Assembly (NCBI RefSeq): GCF_027812955.1
Contig: NZ_JAPYZV010000006.1
Span: 266,068 to 330,067 of the forward strand
DNA from: Pedococcus sp. 5OH_020
GTDB lineage: Bacteria; Actinomycetota; Actinomycetes; Actinomycetales; Dermatophilaceae
Direction of reading: 5' to 3'
DNA: 64,000 nucleotides
The translations under genes were made by a program, and so were the position numbers. Below are positions 10,103 to 20,220 of the stretch, piece by piece; within the stretch, counting starts at the first letter, position 1, and every line of letters begins with the position of its first letter. The notes under the pieces were generated by a model. The model searched no databases. It was given only the letters and a program-made list of their open reading frames with translations, and was not told the DNA's origin.

Positions 10103-12490
10103 GTGGGAGGCATGACGATCGACACCACCGACCTGGCGGCCCGCCGCCTGGACCTGGCGGGGGCCCGGGGGTTCCACGTCCCGGGCGCCGGGCCTGCCCG
10201 ACGCTCGGCGATCTCGGCGCTCACCAGGCAGTGGCTGACGCAGGTATGGCAGGACGCCACGGACTCCCGCGCGACCGAGGGGATCGCGCTCGCCGCCGTC
10301 GGCAGCCTCGCCCGAGGTGACGCCGGACCGCTCAGCGACGTAGACCTGGTCCTGCTCCACTACGGGCGCTCGCTCAGCGGTGAGGACCTGCGCGGGCTGG
10401 CAGACCGGATCTGGTACCCGGTGTGGGATGCCGGGGTGCGGCTCGACCATGCCGTCCGCACGGTGAACCAGTGCCGCACCGTGGCGTCGGGGGACCTCGC
10501 CGCAGCCGTCGGGCTGCTGGACCTCGAGTGCATCGCCGGTGACGCCGAGGTCGTGACCGCCGCCAGGTCCACGGTGGCCCACGACTGGCGCGCCAACGCC
10601 CGTCGACGGCTTCCCCAGCTCGTCGAAGGGCTCAAGGCCCGGCACGCACGACATGGCGACCTGGCGCAGAGCCTCGAGGCCGACCTGAAGGAGGCCCACG
10701 GCGGGCTCCGCGACATGACCGTCCTCAACGCCCTGGCGGCGGCCTGGCTCACCGACCGACCCCACGGGGGCGTCGACGAGGCGCACCAGGTGCTGCTCGA
10801 CGTCCGCGACGCCGTCCACGTCGTGACCGGCAAGGGCCGAGACAGGCTGACGCGCGAGGACCACGACGCCGTGGCAGCCCTGCTCGGCCAGCCCGACGCC
10901 GACGACATGCTGACCACCGTGGCGACTGCGGGGCGGACCGTCGCCTTCGCCCTCGACGGCACGGTGCGCCGGGCGGGCCAGTCGCAGCGGGCTCGCGCGC
11001 TTCGGGTGGGCCCACGCCGACCGCAGCTCAACCCCCTGGGCTTCGGGATGTTCGAGCACGACGGCGAGGTGGTGCTCGGACCCCGCAGCACGCTGTCCAC
11101 CGACCCGCTGCTACCGCTGCGGGCGGCGGTCGTGGCCGCGCGGAACAACCTCCCGATCGCCCCCACCACGCTGGCGAACCTTGCCGGGCAGACGCCAAGG
11201 CTCGAGGAGCCGTGGCCCGAGATCGCCCGGGACCTGTTCGCTGACCTGCTGGCCACCGGCCCAGGCCTGGTGAGCGTGTGGGAGGGGCTGGACCAGGCCG
11301 GCCTCGTCGACCGTTGGCTGCCGGAGTGGGCGGCAGTCCGCTCCCGTCCCCAGCGCAGCGCCGTCCACCGTCACACGGTCGACCGGCACCTCATCGAGAC
11401 GGTCGTCATCGCCGGTGGGCTCGTCCGCGCTGTGAGCCGAGCCGACCTGCTGCTGCTGGCGGCCCTGCTGCACGACATCGGCAAGGTGCCTGGGGCGCAC
11501 GACCACGCCGCCACGGGCGCGCCGCTGGCCCGTGCCATCGTCACCCGCCTCGGATACTCGGCTGAGGATGTGGAGGTCGTGACCACGCTCGTGCGCGAGC
11601 ACCTGACGCTCATCGACCTGGCGACCAGGCGCGACCACCAGGACCCCGGGACGGTCGGCGCCGCGCGCGACGCGGTGGGTGGCTCCCGTGAGGTGTTCGA
11701 CCTGCTCGTCGCCCTGACGGAGGCCGACGCGTCCGCCGCCGGGCCGCAGGCCTGGACCGACTGGCGGGCCACCCTGCTGCGCCAGCTCGCCGAAGCGGCG
11801 CGTACAGGCTGGGAGGAGGGCAGCGTGCCGCAGCCCGGCAAGGCTGTGACCGTCGGTGCGCAGGAGCTGCAGTCGGTGGCCGCGGGTGAGCCCCGCGTCG
11901 TGGTGCGCCCACAGGGCGGCTCCTACCGGATCGACGTCTTCGACCGCGACCGGCTGGGACTGTTCGCCGACACCGCCGGGCTGCTCGCGGCATACGGCCT
12001 GGTCGTCAGGACCGCGATCCTGCGGACCATCGAAGGCGTCGCCGCCAACGAGTGGCACGTCGAGAGCCCGAGCAACGAGCCACCGGACGAGCAGCGCATC
12101 GTGCGCGGGCTGCAGCGGCTGGCCCAGGGTGACCGAGCGCCACTGGGGCTCCTGGACCGGCGCCGACAGTTCGCCGCCCGCCCCAGTGCCAGCGCGGGCA
12201 CCGGCTCGCCGGGTCAGGCTCGGGCCCTCGTCGTCCCGCACGCGTCCCAGGACGCGACGGTCATCGAGGTGAGGGCGCAGGACCGCCCGGGCCTCCTCCA
12301 CGAGCTCGGGATCGGCTTCGCGAAGGCAGGGCTGTCCGTGCGGTCGGCGCACATCGCCACGTATGCCGGGCAGACGCTGGACACCTTCTACGTCACCGAG
12401 TTCGGTGGGCGCCTGCTCTCGCCCGCCAAGGTGGCGCAGACCGTCGCCATGGTCATCGACACCTGCGACGGCACGCTTCCCTCCGCCTGA
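10103..12490 (+). CDS. glnD: PII-modifying nucleotidyltransferase GlnD
   Basis: This 795-residue bifunctional enzyme modifies and demodifies PII in response to glutamine. In actinobacteria it acts as an adenylyltransferase. The domains in order are: a nucleotidyltransferase with GSLARGDAGPLSDVDLVL near residue 67; a helical region; an HD phosphohydrolase with LLHDIGK near 455 and a later DH motif; then two ACT domains near residues 610-680 and 720-790 (EVRAQDRPGLLHELG). The start is GTG 10103, five bases after GGGGAG. ATG 10112 is too close to its own GGGAGG. It is a separate transcription unit behind its own four-box GlnR-type site. Confidence 0.94.
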   Translation: MGGMTIDTTDLAARRLDLAGARGFHVPGAGPARRSAISALTRQWLTQVWQDATDSRATEGIALAAVGSLARGDAGPLSDVDLVLLHYGRSLSGEDLRGLADRIWYPVWDAGVRLDHAVRTVNQCRTVASGDLAAAVGLLDLECIAGDAEVVTAARSTVAHDWRANARRRLPQLVEGLKARHARHGDLAQSLEADLKEAHGGLRDMTVLNALAAAWLTDRPHGGVDEAHQVLLDVRDAVHVVTGKGRDRLTREDHDAVAALLGQPDADDMLTTVATAGRTVAFALDGTVRRAGQSQRARALRVGPRRPQLNPLGFGMFEHDGEVVLGPRSTLSTDPLLPLRAAVVAARNNLPIAPTTLANLAGQTPRLEEPWPEIARDLFADLLATGPGLVSVWEGLDQAGLVDRWLPEWAAVRSRPQRSAVHRHTVDRHLIETVVIAGGLVRAVSRADLLLLAALLHDIGKVPGAHDHAATGAPLARAIVTRLGYSAEDVEVVTTLVREHLTLIDLATRRDHQDPGTVGAARDAVGGSREVFDLLVALTEADASAAGPQAWTDWRATLLRQLAEAARTGWEEGSVPQPGKAVTVGAQELQSVAAGEPRVVVRPQGGSYRIDVFDRDRLGLFADTAGLLAAYGLVVRTAILRTIEGVAANEWHVESPSNEPPDEQRIVRGLQRLAQGDRAPLGLLDRRRQFAARPSASAGTGSPGQARALVVPHASQDATVIEVRAQDRPGLLHELGIGFAKAGLSVRSAHIATYAGQTLDTFYVTEFGGRLLSPAKVAQTVAMVIDTCDGTLPSA

Positions 12491-12533
12491 AGACGGCCCA
12501 CTCCTGCCGACCGGACGCCACCAAGGCTGCCCC

Positions 12534-12610
12534 TCCGGACCGGACTCAGGAAGTTGTGCGTGTCGGCCCGCTCGCCGTGCCGACACGCACAACTTCTGGA
12601 GTTCTGTGGG
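12534..12610. repeat. intergenic palindromic repeat, copy 1
   Basis: A perfect 18-bp inverted repeat (arms at 12550-12567 and 12579-12596) with an 11-base loop sits inside longer imperfect arms that begin GACCGGACTCA. The same family is found at 22382-22454. It follows glnD and precedes ffh, and could act as a transcription terminator. Confidence 0.75.
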
Positions 12611-12683
12611 GTGGGCGCCGGTCGTCTGTGCTGGATGCGGTCCGCTGGGCTGGATGCTCGTCGTGGGGCAGCGCCGGGGCGGT

Positions 12684-12689
12684 TAACCT
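12684..12689 (+). promoter_or_regulatory. -10 box of ffh, leaderless start
   Basis: TAACCT fits the actinobacterial TANNNT -10 element and ends seven bases before the GTG start of ffh. No Shine-Dalgarno sequence is present, so transcription probably begins at or next to the start codon. Confidence 0.5.
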
Positions 12690-12696
12690 TGGGCGC

Positions 12697-14298
12697 GTGT
12701 TCACCAGCCTTTCCGACCGCCTGACCGCCACCTTCAAGAACCTCCGGGGGAAGGGGCGGCTCTCCGAGTCCGACGTCAACGCGACGATCCGCGACATCCG
12801 TCTCGCGCTGCTCGACGCGGACGTGTCGCTGCCCGTGGTGAAGAAGTTCACCCACGCAGTGCGCGAGCGCGCCCTCGGGGCCGAGGTCTCCGGCGCGCTG
12901 AACCCGGGCCAGCAGGTCGTCAAGATCGTCAACGAAGAGCTGGTCGACATCCTGGGGGGCCAGACCCGCACGATCCGGTTCGCCAAGAACCCGCCGACCG
13001 TCATCATGCTGGCCGGTCTGCAGGGTGCGGGAAAGACCACGCTTGCGGGCAAGCTGGCTCGGTGGCTCAAGGAGCAGGGCCATACGCCGATCCTGGTTGC
13101 CGCCGACCTCCAGCGGCCCAACGCCGTCACCCAGCTCCAGGTGGTCGGGGAGCGTGCCGGCGTGCCGGTCTTCGCGCCCGAGCGCGGCAACGTCGGCGGT
13201 CACGACGCCGTGGGCCCCACCGGCGAAGGGACCCGGTCGTTCGGCGACCCGGTCGCCGTCTCGAGAGCGGGTATCGACCACGCGCGGCGCAGCCAGTACG
13301 ACGTCGTCATCGTCGACACCGCGGGTCGCCTCGCGGTCGACACGGAGCTCATGCAGCAGGCCGCCGACATCCGGTCGGCGATCCAGCCCGACGAGGTGCT
13401 CTTCGTCATCGACGCGATGATCGGGCAGGCCGCGGTCGACACCGCGCTGGCCTTCCAGGAGGGGGTGGACTTCACCGGCGTCGTGCTGTCCAAGCTCGAC
13501 GGCGACGCTCGGGGTGGCGCCGCGCTCTCGGTCGCCTCGGTCACCGGACGGCCGATCATGTTCGCCTCGACCGGCGAGGCGGTCAAGGACTTCGAGGTCT
13601 TCCATCCCGACCGGATGGCCTCCCGCATCCTCGACATGGGCGACGTGCTCACCCTCATCGAGCAGGCGGAGAAGGCGTTCGACGCCCGCCGGGCCCAGGA
13701 GATGCAGCGCAAGTTCCTGGCCGAGGAGGACTTCACCTTCGATGACTTCCTCGACCAGATGGCGGCCCTGAAGAAGATGGGCGGGCTGAAGTCCATGCTC
13801 GGCATGATGCCCGGCATGGGCCAGATGAAGGCGCAGCTCGACAACCTGGACCCCAAGGAGTTCGACCGCGTCGAGGCCATGGTGCGTTCGATGACGCCTT
13901 TCGAGCGCAACCACTCCAAGCAGATCAACGGCTCTCGTCGGGCGCGGATCGCCAAGGGCTCGGGAGTCGAGGTGTCGGAGGTCAACGCGCTGCTCGAGCG
14001 GTTCACCGAGGCCCAGAAGATGATGAAGCAGCTCGCCCGTGGCGGCGGCATCCCGGGGATGCCCGGCATGCCTGGGATGGGCGGTGGCCGGAAGCGCCAG
14101 CAGCAGCCGCAGCGCAAGAAGTCGAAGTCGGGGAACCCCGCCAAGCGTGCGGCGCAGGAGCGCGCGGCCGCCGAGCGGCCATCGGCGCCGAAGGCGTCTG
14201 GGGGAGCGGCCTTCGGAGCCGGCTCGCAGCCCGATGCTCGGCCGGACCTCGATCCCACCCAGCTCCCGGCCGGGTTCGAGAAGTTCCTCGGGCGGTGA
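12697..14298 (+). CDS. ffh: signal recognition particle protein Ffh
   Basis: This 533-residue SRP54 GTPase binds 4.5S RNA and signal peptides and partners with FtsY. The N domain is followed by the G domain (GLQGAGKTT near residue 107, DTAGR near 207, SKLDGDARGG near 268). A methionine-rich M domain follows (MLGMMPGMGQM near 367, SRRARIAKGSG near 410), then a basic Lys/Arg/Ala-rich tail. An insertion relative to the usual APEPGNxVGDPV segment is visible around residues 160-185 (VGGHDAVGPTGEG). The GTG start is chosen because TAACCT lies seven bases upstream and the N-terminus then begins VFTSLSDRL, typical of the family. The next gene overlaps its stop (GTGA). Confidence 0.96.
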   Translation: MFTSLSDRLTATFKNLRGKGRLSESDVNATIRDIRLALLDADVSLPVVKKFTHAVRERALGAEVSGALNPGQQVVKIVNEELVDILGGQTRTIRFAKNPPTVIMLAGLQGAGKTTLAGKLARWLKEQGHTPILVAADLQRPNAVTQLQVVGERAGVPVFAPERGNVGGHDAVGPTGEGTRSFGDPVAVSRAGIDHARRSQYDVVIVDTAGRLAVDTELMQQAADIRSAIQPDEVLFVIDAMIGQAAVDTALAFQEGVDFTGVVLSKLDGDARGGAALSVASVTGRPIMFASTGEAVKDFEVFHPDRMASRILDMGDVLTLIEQAEKAFDARRAQEMQRKFLAEEDFTFDDFLDQMAALKKMGGLKSMLGMMPGMGQMKAQLDNLDPKEFDRVEAMVRSMTPFERNHSKQINGSRRARIAKGSGVEVSEVNALLERFTEAQKMMKQLARGGGIPGMPGMPGMGGGRKRQQQPQRKKSKSGNPAKRAAQERAAAERPSAPKASGGAAFGAGSQPDARPDLDPTQLPAGFEKFLGR

Positions 14299-15128
14299 CG
14301 GGCGCTCCGCGGCTGCATACGCTCTCCGTGGGTCGGTCGGGCCCGCGGGTCGCGTTCCTCCACGGGCTCTTCGGACAGGGGCGCAACTGGACCCAGATCG
14401 CCAAGGCGCTCGCCGGACCGGACGGTAACGACGCGCGCTGCGCCCTGGTCGACCTGCCCGACCACGGTCGCTCACCCTGGTCGAAGGAGTTCTCGCTCGA
14501 GGCGTACGCCGAGGCGGTCGCCGGCACGTTGCGTGCGGTCGACCCGGCCGAACCGTGGGTTGTCGTGGGGCACTCGCTGGGCGGGAAGACCGCCATGATG
14601 TTGGCGCTGGAGCACCCGGAGCTCGTCAGCCGGCTCTGCGTCGTCGATGTGGCGCCCAAGAGCTATGGGACACTCGAGCGCTTCAGCGGCTATATCCAAG
14701 AGATGCAGGACCTACCGCTCGACCAGCTGAGCAGCAGGGCGGACGCCGAGGCCCGGTTCGACGAGCCGAACGCGGGCGTCAAGGCGTTCCTGCTCCAGAA
14801 CCTGCGTCGTCACGGCGACGGCTGGCGTTGGCAGGCCAACCTCGACCTCTTCGCCGCCGATGCCGCCTCCGGTTCAGACTCGCGGATCGCCGACTGGCCG
14901 CTGGACCCCGAGGACGTGACGCCGTACGGGGGCCCGGTCCTCTGGGTGGCCGGCTCGGACTCGGCGTACATCGGCGACGAGGACCTACCGACGATGCGAA
15001 GGTTCTTTCCGAAGGTGCGGCTGCTGACCGTGAAGGGTGCCACGCACTGGGTGCACACCGACGCCCCGGAGGTCATGGCGCAGGCCCTGCGCCGGTTCGT
15101 CGCGCCGCTGGCCTCGGAGGCTCGCTAG
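14295..15128 (+). CDS. alpha/beta hydrolase
   Basis: The 277-residue protein has the alpha/beta-hydrolase fold with HGLFGQGRNW near residue 18 (oxyanion HG), the nucleophile elbow GHSLGGK near residue 92, an acidic residue near DSAYIGDED, and the catalytic His in GATHWVHTDAPE near 255. It resembles YbfF-type esterases. The substrate is unknown. The GTG start overlaps the ffh stop by four bases, so it is read from the ffh message. The amidohydrolase gene follows after 11 bases. Confidence 0.8.
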   Translation: MTGAPRLHTLSVGRSGPRVAFLHGLFGQGRNWTQIAKALAGPDGNDARCALVDLPDHGRSPWSKEFSLEAYAEAVAGTLRAVDPAEPWVVVGHSLGGKTAMMLALEHPELVSRLCVVDVAPKSYGTLERFSGYIQEMQDLPLDQLSSRADAEARFDEPNAGVKAFLLQNLRRHGDGWRWQANLDLFAADAASGSDSRIADWPLDPEDVTPYGGPVLWVAGSDSAYIGDEDLPTMRRFFPKVRLLTVKGATHWVHTDAPEVMAQALRRFVAPLASEAR

Positions 15129-15139
15129 GGTCGGATGCC

Positions 15140-16231
15140 ATGACGGGACCGGTGCTGCACCTGAAGGGCGAGATCCTCGTCGGTCCGCACGAGGTGCGGC
15201 CGGAAGCCTGGGTGGTCGGCGGCCGGCTCACGTTCGAACGACCGACCACCGCCGGCCCGCAGGTCCAGACCCTGCACGGCTTCGTGCTCCCTGGGCTGGT
15301 CGACGCGCACTGCCACGTCGGGCTGGACGCGCATGGTGCCGTGGACGACGAGACCGCGCAGGCGCAGGCCGTGGCCGACCGCGACGCCGGCGCGCTGCTC
15401 ATCCGGGACGCCGGCTCACCCGCCGACACGCGGTGGATGGACGACCGCGAGGACCTGCCCAAGATCATCCGAGCCGGGCGGCACATCGCTCGGACCCGGC
15501 GCTACATCCGGAACTACGCGTGGGAGCTCGAGCCCGATGAGCTGGTCGACCGGGTGCGGCTTGAAGCGAAGGCCGGGGACGGCTGGGTGAAGCTCGTCGG
15601 GGACTGGATCGACCGGGACACCGGGGACCTCTCACCCTGCTGGCCGGTCGACGTCCTCACCGACGCTGTCGCCGCAGCGCACGAGGAGGGCGCGAGGGTC
15701 ACGGCGCACTGTTTCGGCGAGGCCTCGCTCTACGACTTCGCGGCTGCGGGCACGGACTGCGTCGAGCACGCGACGGGGCTCGAGACGGAGACCATCGCGC
15801 AGTTCGCCGAGCAGGGCATCGCCATCGTCCCGACCCTGGTCAACATCGCCACGTTCCCCGCCATCGCTGAGCCCGCCAAGGAGAAGTATCCCGCCTACCA
15901 CCAGCGGATGATCGCCCTCCACGACCGGCGTTACCAGACCATCGGCGCGGCGCGCGACGCGGGCATCGCGGTGTACGTCGGCACCGACGCGGGCGGCTCC
16001 CTGCGGCACGGCCTGGTGGCGGACGAGGTCGTCGAGCTCACCCGCGCGGGGTTCGGTGCCGCGGAGGCGCTGTCCGCGGCCACCTGGGGAGCCAGGGCCT
16101 GGCTCGGCAGGCCGGGGCTCGAGGAAGGTGCCGACGCCGACCTGGTGGTGTACGACGTCGACCCGCGACGGGAGATCCGTGCGCTCCAGGCGCCGTCTCA
16201 CGTGGTTCTTCGGGGCGCGGACCTCTCCTGA
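15140..16231 (+). CDS. metal-dependent amidohydrolase
   Basis: The 363-residue protein is an imidazolonepropionase/prolidase-like amidohydrolase. Metal-ligand motifs are DAHCHVG near residue 56, the bridging-Lys region GWVKLVGDW near 152, TAHCFGE near 187, CVEHATG near 208 and GTDAGGSLRHG near 280, giving a complete HxH-K-H-H-D set. A small beta-sandwich is formed by the N- and C-terminal segments (GADADLVVYDVDP). The physiological substrate cannot be inferred. It lies 11 bases after the hydrolase gene and is probably the last gene of the ffh unit. Confidence 0.8.
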   Translation: MTGPVLHLKGEILVGPHEVRPEAWVVGGRLTFERPTTAGPQVQTLHGFVLPGLVDAHCHVGLDAHGAVDDETAQAQAVADRDAGALLIRDAGSPADTRWMDDREDLPKIIRAGRHIARTRRYIRNYAWELEPDELVDRVRLEAKAGDGWVKLVGDWIDRDTGDLSPCWPVDVLTDAVAAAHEEGARVTAHCFGEASLYDFAAAGTDCVEHATGLETETIAQFAEQGIAIVPTLVNIATFPAIAEPAKEKYPAYHQRMIALHDRRYQTIGAARDAGIAVYVGTDAGGSLRHGLVADEVVELTRAGFGAAEALSAATWGARAWLGRPGLEEGADADLVVYDVDPRREIRALQAPSHVVLRGADLS

Positions 16232-16339
16232 CCGGAGGATGTCCCGCCCCGGCGCCTGAGGGCTGACCGACGTACGCGCTGCGGCGCTCGACGTGCGCCC
16301 GTGAGCCGGTACGGCCCTCCATCCACGATGCGAGACATA

Positions 16340-16400
16340 AGCCGACGTTATTTGACCGATAACGCGATGCTATCCAAACTCCTAGTTGTCACATAGGAAA
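16340..16400 (+). promoter_or_regulatory. AT-rich regulatory region of the sulfate transporter operon
   Basis: This stretch is unusually AT-rich for the window. It contains two dyads, CGTTAT-n7-ATAACG (16346-16364) and TCCTA-n9-TAGGA (16380-16398), and a -35-like TTGACC (16352). A -10 with good spacing could not be fixed. It is a plausible target for the Rrf2 regulator encoded downstream, which is inference from position only. Confidence 0.4.
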
Positions 16401-16458
16401 TGTGCCGACCTTCCGGGCCGGCCTCCCCCGGCCGGTCCGGGACACCAAAGGAGCACCC

Positions 16459-17499
16459 ATGAGCCGTCATCCTCGCCTCGCCCTGGCCGCCACCGCGACC
16501 GTCGCCGCGATGGTGATGACGGCCTGTGCCGGCGGTGGGGCCAGTGACGCGACGGGGGCGGGGGCCGACGCCGAGAACGCGGCCGCCAGGACGAGCACCA
16601 TCGACCTCTACGCGTACGCCGTCCCGAAGGTCGGCTACGACAAGATCATCCCCGCCTTCAACCGGACGGCAGCAGGCAAGGGCGTCCAGTTGCAGCAGTC
16701 GTACGGTCCGTCCGGGGACCAGTCCCGCAAGGTCGCCGCCGGAGCGCAGGCCGACTTCGTGAACTTCTCGGTCGAGCCCGACATCACCCGCCTGGTCGAC
16801 GCCGGCCTGGTGGCCAAGGACTGGAACGCCAACCAGTACAAGGGGATCCCGTTCGGCTCGGTCGTCACCATCGTCGTGCGCAAGGGCAACCCCAAGGGCA
16901 TCAAGGACTGGGACGACCTGCTCAAGCCGGGCGTCGAGGTCGTCACGCCGAACCCCTTCAGCTCCGGCAGCGCGAAGTGGAACCTGCTGGCGCCGTATGC
17001 GGCAAAGAGCAACGGCGGCAAGAACCCCAAGGCCGGTCTGGCGTTCATCGAGAAGCTCGTGACGGGTCACGTGAAGGTGCAGCCCAAGTCGGGGCGGGAG
17101 GCGACCGAGACGTTCCTCCAGGGCACCGGCGACGTCCTGCTGAGCTACGAGAACGAGGCGTTGTTCGCCGAACGCAGCGGCGACCCGGTCCAGCACGTCA
17201 CCCCACCCTCGACGTTCAAGATCGAGAATCCCACGGCGGTGCTCAGCACCAGCAAGAACCTCGCGACGGCCAAGGCGTTCAACGACTACCTGTTCACGCC
17301 GGAGGCGCAGAAGCTCTGGGCCCAGGCCGGCTTCCGCCCGGTGGACCCAACTGTCGCCCGCGAGTTCGCCGCCGACTTCCCGCAGCCTGCGAAGCTGTGG
17401 ACCATCGAAGACCTCGGCGGGTGGAAGACCGTGGACGGCACGCTCTTCAAGAAGGAGACCGGCTCGATCGCGGTCATCTACGACAAGGCCACGAAGTAG
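16459..17499 (+). CDS. cysP: sulfate/thiosulfate-binding lipoprotein
   Basis: This 346-residue periplasmic-type solute-binding protein is made as a lipoprotein. The signal peptide ends with MTAC, so Cys23 is lipidated. The mature part carries family features such as YAVPKVGYDKIIPAFNRT, QSYGPSGDQSRKV, DFVNFSVEPDITRLV and FSSGSAKWNLLAPY, matching the SBP family for sulfate. ATG 16459 follows an AAAGGAG at about 16449. It heads a four-gene ABC operon (binding protein, two permeases, ATPase) that imports sulfate for cysteine synthesis. Specificity between sulfate, thiosulfate and related oxyanions cannot be settled here. Confidence 0.9.
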   Translation: MSRHPRLALAATATVAAMVMTACAGGGASDATGAGADAENAAARTSTIDLYAYAVPKVGYDKIIPAFNRTAAGKGVQLQQSYGPSGDQSRKVAAGAQADFVNFSVEPDITRLVDAGLVAKDWNANQYKGIPFGSVVTIVVRKGNPKGIKDWDDLLKPGVEVVTPNPFSSGSAKWNLLAPYAAKSNGGKNPKAGLAFIEKLVTGHVKVQPKSGREATETFLQGTGDVLLSYENEALFAERSGDPVQHVTPPSTFKIENPTAVLSTSKNLATAKAFNDYLFTPEAQKLWAQAGFRPVDPTVAREFAADFPQPAKLWTIEDLGGWKTVDGTLFKKETGSIAVIYDKATK

Positions 17500-17501
17500 G
17501 C

Positions 17502-18371
17502 ATGACGGCGACGACCGCCACCGCGCGCAGGGACGACACGATGGTGTCGTCCCTGCCGCCGCGCCCGACGCCGCAACGCCAGTTCTCCGCGCGGCCGCTC
17601 GGAGTCGGCCTCGTGGGCCTGTGGCTGAGCGTCATCGTGCTGCTGCCCCTCGCGGCGCTGACCGTCACGTCGTTCGGGGACGGTGTATCCGGGTTCTGGG
17701 ACGCGGTCACGGCCCCGGTGGCCCTGGCCTCCCTCGCGGTGACGGTCGGCCTGGCCGCCGTCGTCGCGCTGCTCAACGCAGCGATGGGCACGCTCATCGC
17801 GTGGGTGCTCGTCCGCGACGACTTCCCGGGCAAGCGGGTCGTCAACGCGCTGATCGACCTGCCGTTCGCACTGCCGACGATCGTGGCCAGCATCGTCCTG
17901 CTCTCGCTCTACGGGCCGAACAGCCCCGTGCACGTCCACCTCAACGCCACGCGCCCCGGCCTCGTCGTGGCTCTGGCCTTCGTGACCCTGCCATTCGTCG
18001 TGCGGTCCGTCCAGCCGGTGCTCATCGAGGTGGACCGGGAGGTGGAGGAGGCCTCGGCCTCGCTGGGGGCGTCGAACTGGACGACCTTCCGGCGCGTCGT
18101 CCTGCCGACCCTGGCGCCGGCGATCATCAGTGGCACTGGCCTGGCGTTCGCCCGGGCGATCGGCGAGTACGGGTCGGTGGTGCTCATCGGCGGCAACATC
18201 CCGCGCAGGACGCAGGTGGCGTCGCAGTACATCCAGCAGCAGATCGAGATCGACCGGCCGGTCAACGCGGCGGCGGTGTCCGTCGCGCTGCTCGTCATCG
18301 CGTTCCTCACCCTGTTCGTGCTGCGCGTCGCCGCCGGACGCAGCCGGCGCCGCGAGGAGGAGTCCTCGTGA
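17502..18371 (+). CDS. cysT: sulfate ABC transporter permease CysT
   Basis: The 289-residue inner-membrane permease has about six hydrophobic helices and the EAA coupling loop around EEASASLGASNWTTFRRVVLPTLAP, which contacts the ATPase. The opening loop FDLPFALPTIVASIVLL and GEYGSVVLIGGN are typical of CysT/CysU. The start ATG is two bases after the cysP stop, and its end overlaps cysW by four bases (GTGA). Confidence 0.92.
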   Translation: MTATTATARRDDTMVSSLPPRPTPQRQFSARPLGVGLVGLWLSVIVLLPLAALTVTSFGDGVSGFWDAVTAPVALASLAVTVGLAAVVALLNAAMGTLIAWVLVRDDFPGKRVVNALIDLPFALPTIVASIVLLSLYGPNSPVHVHLNATRPGLVVALAFVTLPFVVRSVQPVLIEVDREVEEASASLGASNWTTFRRVVLPTLAPAIISGTGLAFARAIGEYGSVVLIGGNIPRRTQVASQYIQQQIEIDRPVNAAAVSVALLVIAFLTLFVLRVAAGRSRRREEESS

Positions 18372-19171
18372 AGACCTCGACCGCGACGCGGCTGGGCCTG
18401 CGCACCGTCGCCCTGGGCTATCTCGTCGTGCTGCTCGCGGTGCCTATCGTCCTCATCCTCTGGCGCACCCTCGGTGAAGGCGTCGGCGCGTTCCTGGAGT
18501 CGGTGCGCACCCCGGCCGCCATCTCGGCCCTCAACCTGTCGCTGCTCATCGTGGCGATCGTGGTGCCGCTCAACGTGGTCTTCGGGGTCGCGACAGCGCT
18601 CGCGTTGGTCCGGGGGCGGTTCCGAGGGCGCGGACTCGTCCAGGCGGTGGTCGACCTCCCGTTCGCCGTGTCGCCCATCGTCGTGGGCGTGTCGCTCATC
18701 CTGCTGTGGGGTGCGGGCGGGTGGCTGGGCGGCGTGGAGAAGCTCGGGTTCAAGGTGATCTTCGGACTGCCCGGCATGGTGATCGCGACGCTGTTCGTCA
18801 CACTGCCCTTCGTCGTGCGCGAGGTCGAGCCGGTGCTCCACGAGATCGGCACCGACCAGGAGCAGGCCGCAGCCACGCTGGGAGCCAGCTCGGCGCAGAC
18901 CTTCTGGCGGATCACGCTTCCGGCGATCCGGTGGGGCCTCACGTATGGCGTGGTGCTGACGGTCGCCCGGGCGCTCGGGGAGTTCGGCGCCGTGATCATG
19001 GTGAGCTCGGGGTTCCCCGGCGTGTCGCAGACGCTGACTCTGCTGGTCCATTCCCGCTACATCGACGACCACAACACCTACGGCGCGTATGCCGCCGCCA
19101 CCCTGCTGATGGGTCTGGCCGTGGTGACGCTGCTGCTGATGACCCTGCTCGACCGCAAGAGGAGTACCTGA
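18368..19171 (+). CDS. cysW: sulfate ABC transporter permease CysW
   Basis: The 267-residue second permease subunit has six predicted helices and the coupling loop [21 protein letters not shown]. It contains [16 protein letters not shown] and [13 protein letters not shown], conserved in CysW. The GTG start overlaps the cysT stop. Its stop and the cysA start share one base (TGATG), so the three cytoplasmic-side genes are tightly coupled. Confidence 0.92.
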   Translation: MKTSTATRLGLRTVALGYLVVLLAVPIVLILWRTLGEGVGAFLESVRTPAAISALNLSLLIVAIVVPLNVVFGVATALALVRGRFRGRGLVQAVVDLPFAVSPIVVGVSLILLWGAGGWLGGVEKLGFKVIFGLPGMVIATLFVTLPFVVREVEPVLHEIGTDQEQAAATLGASSAQTFWRITLPAIRWGLTYGVVLTVARALGEFGAVIMVSSGFPGVSQTLTLLVHSRYIDDHNTYGAYAAATLLMGLAVVTLLLMTLLDRKRST

Positions 19172-20181
19172 TGATCAGCGTGACAGGAGCCCGGAAGAGC
19201 TACGGGAACTTCGCGGCCCTCGACGACGTGACCCTCGACATCCCGGCGGGCACCCTCACCGCGCTGCTCGGCCCCAGTGGGTCCGGCAAGTCCACCCTGC
19301 TGCGTTCGATCGCCGGCCTCGAGCGGCTCGACGCCGGCAGCATCGTCATCGGCGGCCAGGACGTCACCCAGGTGGCGCCGCAGAAGCGAGGCATCGGTTT
19401 CGTCTTCCAGCACTACGCGGCGTTCAAGCACATGACGGTCCGGGACAACGTCGGCTTCGGCCTGAGCATCCGCAAGCGCCCGAAGGCGGAGATCGCCCGC
19501 AAGGTGGACGACCTGCTCGAGATCGTCGGCCTGGACGGGTTCCAGCACCGTTACCCGGCCCAGCTCTCGGGAGGTCAGCGCCAGCGAATGGCCCTGGCCC
19601 GGGCGCTCGCGGTCGACCCGGAGGTGCTCCTGCTCGACGAGCCCTTCGGCGCCCTCGATGCCAAGGTCCGCGCCGACCTGCGTCAGTGGCTGCGCCGGCT
19701 GCACGACGAGGTGCACGTGACCACCGTGCTGGTGACCCATGACCAGGAGGAGGCACTCGACGTCGCGGACCGGATCGCGGTGCTCAACAAGGGCAGGATC
19801 GAGCAGGTGGGAGACCCCGTCGCCCTGTACGACCGCCCCGCCAACGACTTCGTGATGTCGTTCCTCGGGTCGGTGGCCAGGCTCGGCGGACAGCTCGTCC
19901 GCCCGCACGACATCGCCCTGCACCGCAGCCGCGAGCGGGCCCAGTCCCTCGACGCCCGCGTCGGTGGTTCGCCAGGGGTCATCGAAGCGGTCGTCGAGCG
20001 CGTGGTCCGCCTGGGCTTCGAGGTGCGCGTCGACCTGCGCGCGGACTCGGGGGAGCGGTTCGCCGCGCAGGTCACGCGCGCCGAGGCCGACGCCCTGGAC
20101 CTGCGCGTGGGCGAGACGGTGTACGCCCGGGCCACCCAGGGCCCCGACGTGACGGAGACCGAGCCGGCCCTCGCCATCTGA
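19171..20181 (+). CDS. cysA: sulfate ABC transporter ATPase CysA
   Basis: This 336-residue ABC ATPase has Walker [10 protein letters not shown] near residue 35, Q-loop FVFQHYAAF near 84, signature [15 protein letters not shown] near 133, Walker [12 protein letters not shown] near 153 and switch His in [10 protein letters not shown] near 189. A C-terminal TOBE-like domain follows. It powers the CysT/CysW channel. The gene begins on the last base of the cysW stop. The C-terminal domain is somewhat short compared with enterobacterial CysA. Confidence 0.93.
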   Translation: MISVTGARKSYGNFAALDDVTLDIPAGTLTALLGPSGSGKSTLLRSIAGLERLDAGSIVIGGQDVTQVAPQKRGIGFVFQHYAAFKHMTVRDNVGFGLSIRKRPKAEIARKVDDLLEIVGLDGFQHRYPAQLSGGQRQRMALARALAVDPEVLLLDEPFGALDAKVRADLRQWLRRLHDEVHVTTVLVTHDQEEALDVADRIAVLNKGRIEQVGDPVALYDRPANDFVMSFLGSVARLGGQLVRPHDIALHRSRERAQSLDARVGGSPGVIEAVVERVVRLGFEVRVDLRADSGERFAAQVTRAEADALDLRVGETVYARATQGPDVTETEPALAI

Positions 20182-20220
20182 GTCCTGGGCGGCCGCACAC
20201 CGCTGACGTGCCGCGTGCCC